From: a gamma proteobacterium HTCC5015
Lineage (GTDB): Bacteria > Pseudomonadota > Gammaproteobacteria > HTCC5015
NCBI GenBank assembly: GCA_000155715.1
Contig: DS990602.1
Coordinates: forward strand, 2,468 to 35,720
Length of the DNA: 33,253 nt
Direction of reading: 5' to 3'
The notes under the pieces are model-generated. The model was not told the DNA's origin. It saw only the letters and a program-made list of their open reading frames with translations, and searched no databases. Position numbers and translations under genes: made by a program. Of the stretch, positions 28,096 to 33,253 are shown piece by piece (position 1 is the stretch's first letter; each line of letters opens with the position of its first letter).

Positions 28096-29166
28096 TTGAG
28101 TCATTTAGTCAATAAAACGGCGTGGGAGAGAGCGCCCAGTTGGGCATGGCAGCCCAACCAGTCAGCCACTTACCCGCGCAACTTCGCCAGTGTTGCGCAA
28201 GAGCGGGGGATCGACCGAGAGCGACTGCTACAGCGGGCGAATCTAAGCGCCGAGGTGTTGGATGATCCCGCTGGACGAGTCTCTCTAGTGGACACCTGGC
28301 GCCTCGTCGCCGCCGCCGTCGACCTCACCGACGACCCAAGTCTTGGCTTTGAAACCGGCCTAAAATTACCGCTCACGGCTCACGGCAGTCTCGGCTATGC
28401 TCTGATGTGTGCACCCACACCGCGAGAATCCATCCAAGTACTCGAGCGATTTTGGCATTTGCGCGGACGCGGCGTCATCATGACAAGCTCGATTTCCACC
28501 GATGAGCTATTCTTCGAGCTCACGCCCGAATGGCCCATTCCAGAGGCACTTCGCAACGCCCTATTCGCCTCTATCCTCACCAGTATTTGCCGAGGTATGC
28601 AGTTTGTTTTACCCGAGGCACCCGCCGAACCCGTGATCTGGTGGCAGGGCGAGTCCTCCCCCTGTTATCAAGCGTTAAAAAACCAGCTCCCCGAAGTACG
28701 CTTTGCCATGCCCTGCTCCGCCGTCGTCATCCACGGTGACCCACAGTGGCTGGATCGCCCACAGCCATCGGCCAATCCCGAGGCCTACGAACAAGCTCTC
28801 GCTCAATGCCAGCGCGAAAGTGCGCTGATGGAGGGCGCGGAAAGCGCTGTGCAACAAACCCGTATGGCGCTTATCGCGAGCAACGATGGCTACCCCTCGC
28901 CCGAAGACGTAGCCGCGCGGTTGCACATGACAACGCGCACACTGCGACGCCACTTGCAAGAAGAGGGGCAAAGCTACCAATCGCTCCTCGAGGAAGCCCG
29001 GCGACGCGACAGCGCTCGCCTACTCGACAGCGGCGAACTAGAAGTGCGTCGCATTGCCGAGTGGCTAGGTTACTCCGACCCGGCCAACTTTACGCGCGCC
29101 TTCAAATCGTGGACGGGACAAACACCCAGCGAGTGGCGAAAAACGCATCAATCCAACAAGCTCTAA
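28096..29166 (+). CDS. AraC-family transcriptional regulator, second copy
   Basis: The 356-residue protein has an OruR/VirS-type N-terminal domain (about 30-220) and a C-terminal AraC DNA-binding domain (about 265-350) with VAARLHMTTRTLRRHLQ, LLDSGELEVRRIAEWLGYSDPANF and FKSWTGQTPSEWRK. Its start appears to be a TTG at 28096 with GGTGG upstream; no in-frame ATG or GTG occurs before the conserved domain, so the exact start is uncertain. It is divergent from the second ferritin-like hydrolase. The shared gap holds TGGATT twice on the minus strand with a 20-base period, a weak candidate operator. A bidirectional terminator follows. It is only distantly similar to the regulator at 20475. Confidence 0.9.
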   Translation: MSHLVNKTAWERAPSWAWQPNQSATYPRNFASVAQERGIDRERLLQRANLSAEVLDDPAGRVSLVDTWRLVAAAVDLTDDPSLGFETGLKLPLTAHGSLGYALMCAPTPRESIQVLERFWHLRGRGVIMTSSISTDELFFELTPEWPIPEALRNALFASILTSICRGMQFVLPEAPAEPVIWWQGESSPCYQALKNQLPEVRFAMPCSAVVIHGDPQWLDRPQPSANPEAYEQALAQCQRESALMEGAESAVQQTRMALIASNDGYPSPEDVAARLHMTTRTLRRHLQEEGQSYQSLLEEARRRDSARLLDSGELEVRRIAEWLGYSDPANFTRAFKSWTGQTPSEWRKTHQSNKL

Positions 29167-29180
29167 TGCCAGAAAAAAGA

Positions 29181-29225
29181 AAGCCCCTCTTCGTTTTAAA
29201 CGAATGAAGGGCTTTTCGTTTTTTC
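29181..29225. terminator. Bidirectional terminator between the second AraC gene and the membrane protein gene
   Basis: AAGCCC (29181-29186) pairs with GGGCTT, and the stem continues as TTCG/CGAA with a mismatch and a bulge. AGAAAAAAGA precedes and TTTTCGTTTTTT follows, so it can serve both convergent genes. Confidence 0.8.
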
Positions 29226-29246
29226 AATAGACACCTTGTAAAAGCT

Positions 29247-29915
29247 TTAGCGTTCACCGGCCAATTTTGATTGCTGAGTCGATTTCTCAACAGGCTTGGG
29301 CCGCAGAGCAAATCGCTTTAGCAAAAGGTGGCAGGGATAAAATAACAGTACAGGCATGCCAACTATCAACATGAAAAACCAAGTATTCGGCCCCACCCAA
29401 GTCTGCGCACTATCAGCACTAAATCCGTAAACATAATTGATATTGACCGGTGCGTTGGGGTTCGCTAACAAGTCCCCCGGTGCAGGCATCCACAAGTAAC
29501 ACACGGTTAATAAGCCCCATGCCAGCACCGTCCAATAAAGAAAAGCTCTTTTGTCATACCCCAGACGAAGTACGAGAAAAATCAATAAAAAAGGCAGCCA
29601 TCCATGAAAAAGAGACAGCCCTCTGGCAAAAAGAGGGATGGACTCTTTAAACATATAGTCCGTCACCCCTAGCAGTGAAAAACCGAATAAACCGACCATA
29701 AAATCTATAACCCAAGCAAACTGTGGTAACAGTATGCCAACAGCTGCCATGCTAATGAGGAGCTTGTCCTCTCGCCAGACGCCAATGAGCGTTAAAAATA
29801 ATGCGACATCACAAAAATATAAAAAGTTAGTTGGCCCATATGTCATCCAATAAAATGGAATCAAAATAGCCATAAACAAGGTATATAAAATTTTTACGGT
29901 TTGAGGTATTTGCAC
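29247..29915 (-). CDS. Conserved membrane protein of unknown function, about six helices
   Basis: The 222-residue protein is strongly hydrophobic, with about six membrane segments and a basic, polar C-terminus. Between helices five and six it has PNAPVNINYVYGFSADSAQTWV, which I recall as a conserved feature of an uncharacterised membrane-protein family; no function is known to me. A GTG at 29927 is also in frame, but AAGGAG is then only one base away. The GTG at 29915 has GGAG six bases upstream and is preferred. It stands alone, convergent with the AraC gene and divergent from the alpha/beta hydrolase gene. Confidence 0.8.
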   Translation of the reverse strand: MQIPQTVKILYTLFMAILIPFYWMTYGPTNFLYFCDVALFLTLIGVWREDKLLISMAAVGILLPQFAWVIDFMVGLFGFSLLGVTDYMFKESIPLFARGLSLFHGWLPFLLIFLVLRLGYDKRAFLYWTVLAWGLLTVCYLWMPAPGDLLANPNAPVNINYVYGFSADSAQTWVGPNTWFFMLIVGMPVLLFYPCHLLLKRFALRPKPVEKSTQQSKLAGER

Positions 29916-29975
29916 GGTGATCTCCACTCTCCTTATAACAAGTCCGTATTTTGACGATGGGGCTTCGAATCGCCA

Positions 29976-30031
29976 CCTTTGTGCAAAAAGTACAAAGGCT
30001 GACCACCCAAAGTATCAGCTTATAATACTTT
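29976..30031. promoter_or_regulatory. Two 23-bp palindromes around a consensus promoter
   Basis: CCTTTGT-N9-ACAAAGG (29976-29998) and AAAGTAT-N9-ATACTTT (30009-30031) both have 7-base arms and 9-base spacers; their centres are 33 bases apart. Between and within them lie CTGACC (29999-30004) and a perfect TATAAT (30021-30026) with a 16-base spacer, a good plus-strand promoter for the alpha/beta hydrolase gene. The palindromes flank the -35 and cover the -10, as repressor sites would. Confidence 0.5.
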
Positions 30032-30110
30032 CGCTGTGAAAGTGCGCTTTAAAAACAGAACGCCGAGGGAACACCCTTTGAGCTATTGTCGGCAACCCAT
30101 CGCTTCCGCG

Positions 30111-30158
30111 CCATTTTATCGATTCACTGCATCATCACATCCATTGTCGATAATGGAG
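30111..30158 (+). promoter_or_regulatory. Leader hairpin reaching the SD of the alpha/beta hydrolase gene
   Basis: CCATTttATCGA (30111-30122) pairs with TCGATAATGG (30147-30156), ten base pairs with a two-base bulge. The GG of the second arm is part of GGAG (30155-30158), the only visible SD. Translation may depend on opening this stem. Confidence 0.35.
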
Positions 30159-30174
30159 AAAATTGCGGTGTCCT

Positions 30175-31101
30175 ATGAATGTTTTGTCTTTCTTTTTAAA
30201 CGCAACCTTACTAGCTCTGGCTTTATTCACTAGCGCTTGCAGCCTACCCAAAACGCTGCCACCTCAGGCGGATACATCCCACAAAATATCGTTTGATGAC
30301 GACTCATTTAAAAATCAGACGGTTCAAGCACATATCATCGCTTTACACAGTTTTGGCGATAATCACCACGCCTTTGATCACTGGCAAGTTTGGGCCAAAA
30401 GCCATGGCTATGCTCTGCATCACTATGATCAACGAGGCTTTGGCCACCGGGGAAAGCTGGGGCGCTGGTACGGTAGTGAAGCCATGGTCAGTGACGCCAT
30501 CTCGCTTGCAGAGCGCATTCGCGGCCACTCTGACAAACCCATCTACTTAATGGGAGAGAGCATGGGCGGAGCGATCGCCATTCTCGCAGCGGTAGAAAGG
30601 CCACAATTGTTTAGAGGACTGATCTTAGCCGCCCCTGCCGTACGCGAGGGGATTCTCGTTCGCTACCCCTACAACGCGGCGTTGAACATGGTGGCCAGTA
30701 TCAGCCCAAGCACCACTGCGAGCATTGAGCGCGACCCCGACAACCCAGAGCTGATTTCAAGCACAGCGCAGCGTCTAGCGCACTCCCCCCACACGCTGCG
30801 AGACATTCGAATGGACACCTATCGCGGACTCATACGCCTAGCGGACTTGGCCAGTGACCAAGCACCCAAACTCCATATTCCCGTATTACTGTTTTACGGC
30901 GGCCAAGACGAAAGCGTGCCCGAAGTTGCAATCAAAAACCTCAGGCGGCATTGGCAAGGCCATGTCACTTATGTCTACCAAAGCGAATGGCCACACCTCA
31001 TTTTTCAATCCACAGCGTGGAAGTCCGTCGCTGATACCGCACATGAATGGCGTCACTCACTCGACAATCGCGGTAAGCTGCATTGCAGGAAGGCTTGTTG
31101 A
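30175..31101 (+). CDS. Alpha/beta hydrolase, probable lipoprotein (monoacylglycerol-lipase-like)
   Basis: The 308-residue protein has an N-terminal hydrophobic stretch ending ALFTSAC, a plausible lipobox with Cys22, so it is probably an envelope lipoprotein. The hydrolase core shows IIALHSFGDN (oxyanion region, about 54-63), HHYDQRGFGHR, and nucleophile Ser129 in MGESMGG. A later Asp in FYGGQDESVP and His in EWPHLIF complete the triad. This matches monoacylglycerol lipase/lysophospholipase-like enzymes; the substrate is inferred. A TTG at 30163 in frame is nearer to the GGAG SD; the ATG at 30175 better fits a signal peptide. It is preceded by a promoter with two palindromes and followed 61 bases later by the pro-domain-like gene. 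Confidence 0.88.
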   Translation: MNVLSFFLNATLLALALFTSACSLPKTLPPQADTSHKISFDDDSFKNQTVQAHIIALHSFGDNHHAFDHWQVWAKSHGYALHHYDQRGFGHRGKLGRWYGSEAMVSDAISLAERIRGHSDKPIYLMGESMGGAIAILAAVERPQLFRGLILAAPAVREGILVRYPYNAALNMVASISPSTTASIERDPDNPELISSTAQRLAHSPHTLRDIRMDTYRGLIRLADLASDQAPKLHIPVLLFYGGQDESVPEVAIKNLRRHWQGHVTYVYQSEWPHLIFQSTAWKSVADTAHEWRHSLDNRGKLHCRKAC

Positions 31102-31125
31102 ATAATCTTTTCTCAACGGTACAAT
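31098..31125 (+). promoter_or_regulatory. Candidate promoter for the pro-domain/protease gene pair
   Basis: TTGAAT (31098-31103) and TACAAT (31120-31125) are spaced by 16 bases, matching consensus at four and five of six positions. They lie at the end of the hydrolase gene and in the following gap, so the next two genes may be read as their own unit. Confidence 0.45.
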
Positions 31126-31162
31126 GGCGCCCCAACAAACTAGACCTGCTCAAGGATGACTC

Positions 31163-31576
31163 ATGAAGCTAATCACAGCTCTCTTACTCGCCTTTATTGT
31201 ATTTTCTCAAATCGCCTGCGTAGCCGCTAATAGCGAATCCAACTCGCTAGACAAGCCCTCCGCACCAACAAAAGCGCCAACTCACAATATGGAGGCCTCT
31301 CTCTCTGATTGGCTTCAAAACGGCCATCCCCCCAGTGATCTGCCCGTGCAACTGGATATTCAGACAAGTGGGCTCAAGGCAATCAATAAGCAAGCGATCA
31401 AGGACACAGGCGCATCAATACTCGGCTTCTACCCCAAGTACGAGCGAATCAGCGCTACTGCCAATACACCCCAAGTGATTGAGCAAATTATTCAATTGCC
31501 CTTTGTGCGGCATATCGCGCTGGAACACGGCGCCCAACAAAAAGGCACAAAACCCGCTTCTCGCAAACCCCAATAA
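31163..31576 (+). CDS. Small secreted protein resembling a stand-alone protease pro-domain
   Basis: The 137-residue protein has an N-terminal signal (about 1-22; SQIAC at 15-19 could be a weak lipobox, or signal peptidase I may cut after VAA), a polar linker, and a domain at about 60-125. That domain aligns by eye with residues about 67-128 of the next gene product. Shared positions include VQLDIQT/VDVVLNT, AIKDTGASIL/AIERAGGKVL, the K..RI.AT/K.LRATV region, and FVRHIALEHG/QVQYIYPDYG. This is the layout of an inhibitor-I9-like pro-domain, so the protein may chaperone or inhibit the adjacent protease in trans. It lies 12 bases before that gene. The ATG has SD AAGGA. Confidence 0.75.
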   Translation: MKLITALLLAFIVFSQIACVAANSESNSLDKPSAPTKAPTHNMEASLSDWLQNGHPPSDLPVQLDIQTSGLKAINKQAIKDTGASILGFYPKYERISATANTPQVIEQIIQLPFVRHIALEHGAQQKGTKPASRKPQ

Positions 31577-31588
31577 CGGAGTACCAGG

Positions 31589-33091
31589 ATGAGTACGTCA
31601 AAATCTTACGGGCTAATACTGTCCGCATTGCCACTTCTCTTCGCTTTTTCAAACGCCACTGCAGGCAAAGTCGACACTGGCAAAGTAAGTAGCAATTTGG
31701 CACCTAAAATAGGTCAGCTTGCCAATAAACATTCTCAATACAGCCAATCCACTACATCCAAAAAGACCAATGCCTCCGAGCCCATTCGCGTGGATGTGGT
31801 TCTGAATACTGTAGACAGCGGCACTAAAAACGCCATTGAGCGAGCCGGTGGCAAAGTGCTTCAAATGAATTCTAAAGCTCTGCGCGCCACAGTAGAAATT
31901 GATCACCGAGCCGCTGTAGAAGCCATTGCTGCACTCGCTCAGGTTCAATACATCTACCCTGACTATGGTTATGCGCAACGTGCAGGCTCAGTGACCAGCC
32001 GAGCTCCCAATGCTTTAGACACCATCAGTTTATCCGGTGCCCCCGACAACTTAGACGGCAGTGGACAAACCGTCGGTATTCTCTCAGACAGTTTTGCCAG
32101 AACGGGCGATGTCCGAAATGGAGGCACAACGCCAGCCGCCTGTACTGCAGGTATTTTAGAGGGCACCACACCACAAAATTCGGGCGACCTCCCAAGCCAG
32201 ATCGACCTCCGTTCCGACGATGCATCTTCTGCTGACTGCCCAAACGCTGGCGACAATATCGATGAGGGCGCGGCCATGGCTGAACTGGTTTACGATATCG
32301 CACCAGGCGCCAATATTGCCTTTCACCAAGCAGGCCCTGGTATTGCGGGCTTTGCCTCAGGTATTGATGACCTCTGTACACCCACCTCCGATGGCGGCGC
32401 TGGCGCTACAGTGGCCGTTGACGACATTATCTACTTTGCCCAGCTCATGTATCAAGCAGACCCTGTCAGCCAAGCGGCCAGCAACTGCCACAAATCGGGC
32501 ATTCCCTATCTGACGGCAGCGGGCAACAACGCCAACCTAGCATTCCACGAAACCTATGTTGATAGCGATCCTACCGACAACGCCGATGGCAACTTTCCCA
32601 GTGACTCGGAAGGCGACTACCACCAATGGAGTAATGGCAGCAATAAGATAGCTGTAACTCTGCAAAATGGTGAGAGCTTCCGCGCCGTATTACAGTGGAA
32701 CCAACCCGCCCTCTCTGTGCCAGACAACACCAGCAATGGCCCACAAATTGACCTTGACTTACACGTTCACGATGGCCCAAGTAGTACAAGTTCTATCTTG
32801 GCAGAGTCAATCGAAGACCAACTTGCTTTTAACTCGGCGAGTGGAGCAGACCCCTTCGAAACAGTCACTATTGAAAATAACAGTGGCGGGAGCGCAACGG
32901 TCTACATTGGCATCAGTCACTGGGCAGGTAACAAAGACAACATCCCCCAAGACAGCAACACTCCCCTAGAATTTCGCTTGGTATTTTTCCCACAGGGTTC
33001 AACCGATCTTGATCCAGTAGCTGACTTCAGCCCTGATGCCGATGGGCCGACTATGTATGGCCACAGCAATCACCCCAAGTCATGGCGGTAG
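31589..33091 (+). CDS. Secreted subtilase-like (S8 family) protease, frame broken before the catalytic serine
   Basis: The 500-codon frame has a signal peptide (cleavage after ATA, residue 25), an I9-like pro-domain (about 65-128), and an S8-like domain from about 140. Asp167 lies in VGILSDSFA. The position of the usual HGTH motif reads DEGAAMAELVYDIAPG (225-240), with Glu226 in place of His. VDDIIYF and AAGNN (310-314) match the substrate-cleft region. The catalytic serine motif is not reached. The frame ends GHSNHPKSWR-stop, whereas the -1 frame from 33079 continues with family-like sequence, so a one-base loss near the CCCC at 33073-33076 is likely. It could be a real mutation or a sequencing error. 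SD GGAG precedes the ATG at 31589. It forms a pair with the pro-domain-like gene. Confidence 0.85.
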   Translation: MSTSKSYGLILSALPLLFAFSNATAGKVDTGKVSSNLAPKIGQLANKHSQYSQSTTSKKTNASEPIRVDVVLNTVDSGTKNAIERAGGKVLQMNSKALRATVEIDHRAAVEAIAALAQVQYIYPDYGYAQRAGSVTSRAPNALDTISLSGAPDNLDGSGQTVGILSDSFARTGDVRNGGTTPAACTAGILEGTTPQNSGDLPSQIDLRSDDASSADCPNAGDNIDEGAAMAELVYDIAPGANIAFHQAGPGIAGFASGIDDLCTPTSDGGAGATVAVDDIIYFAQLMYQADPVSQAASNCHKSGIPYLTAAGNNANLAFHETYVDSDPTDNADGNFPSDSEGDYHQWSNGSNKIAVTLQNGESFRAVLQWNQPALSVPDNTSNGPQIDLDLHVHDGPSSTSSILAESIEDQLAFNSASGADPFETVTIENNSGGSATVYIGISHWAGNKDNIPQDSNTPLEFRLVFFPQGSTDLDPVADFSPDADGPTMYGHSNHPKSWR

Positions 33092-33253
33092 CGGCCGTTC
33101 CCTGGTGGGAGGCTCCTGCCTTCGACCCGTCCGGGTATCTACCTACAACAGGCATAGACCCAGAGTCGTTCACTTCTAAAGGTGGCGTGTTGGAGTGGCA
33201 ATTTGCCGAGGATGGCTCCTTTGTGAAACAAACCTTACCTCAGAAGCCCGACT
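33079..33253 (+). pseudogene. Continuation of the subtilase-like protease in the shifted frame, cut by the window end
   Basis: Read from 33079 this frame gives VMAVAAVPWWEAPAFDPSG, then DPESFTSKGG and, at the edge, LPQKPD. These are the segments expected after GHSNHP in this protease family, where an A-V-G-A-V-like strand and a KPD motif precede the catalytic serine. It has no start of its own and is continuous in meaning with the frame that stops at 33091. The serine would lie beyond the window. Confidence 0.75.

Noticed and set aside
33073-33079. Programmed -1 frameshift at CCCCAAG in the protease gene
   Set aside because: The heptamer does not fit X_XXY_YYZ in the reading frame and no stimulating stem is obvious just downstream; a one-base deletion or error is simpler.

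Overview
The window reads as a chromosomal segment of a gammaproteobacterium. The evidence is the gene order rpsF-rpsR-rplI-dnaB, the nnr-tsaE-amiB-mutL block known from Escherichia coli and Pseudomonas, the rluC-HAD-sppA cluster divergent from rne, and sigma70-type promoters with purine-rich Shine-Dalgarno (SD) sites. A marine, lipid-using member of the Cellvibrionales/Spongiibacteraceae type would fit the accessory genes (PhaC-like hydrolase, Baeyer-Villiger monooxygenase, ferritin-like hydrolases), but that placement is inference. No tRNA, rRNA, CRISPR, insertion sequence or phage gene is visible.

Layout. 1-1400 (minus): ribosomal genes rpsF, rpsR, rplI, a terminator and the first codons of dnaB. 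1548-5077 (plus): three genes of unknown function, namely two tandem coiled-coil paralogues and a membrane-anchored protein with a degenerate J-like N-terminus. 5074-15216 (minus): a long housekeeping block read as rluC, HAD phosphatase, sppA, nnr, tsaE, amiB, terminator, mutL, queA, tgt. It covers 23S rRNA pseudouridylation, membrane proteolysis, NAD(P)HX repair, tRNA t6A, cell-wall splitting, mismatch repair and queuosine. 15217-18434 (plus): rne with a long leader carrying a strong promoter, a hairpin near +1 and a hairpin over the SD, closed by a bidirectional terminator.

18493-21491 (minus): an AraC-type regulator, a ZIP metal transporter and a PhaC-like alpha/beta hydrolase. 21611-27001 (plus, divergent from the AraC gene): SDR, atypical metallo-beta-lactamase-fold protein, ferritin-like metal-dependent hydrolase, second SDR and a Baeyer-Villiger-type FAD monooxygenase. 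27097-28095: a second ferritin-like hydrolase (minus), divergent from a second AraC-type regulator (plus). The set resembles in gene content the VirS/mymA locus of mycobacteria and probably oxidises a hydrophobic carbonyl or lipid substrate under AraC control. A 15-bp direct repeat with 22-bp period lies next to the promoter of the first SDR.

29247-33253: a conserved six-helix membrane protein (minus), then plus-strand genes for a lipoprotein-like alpha/beta hydrolase, a small secreted protein resembling a free-standing protease pro-domain, and a secreted subtilase-like protease. The protease frame breaks by one base at about 33073-33079 and continues in another frame to the window edge.

The most novel parts are the 1548-5077 cluster and the secreted pro-domain/protease pair at the right end.
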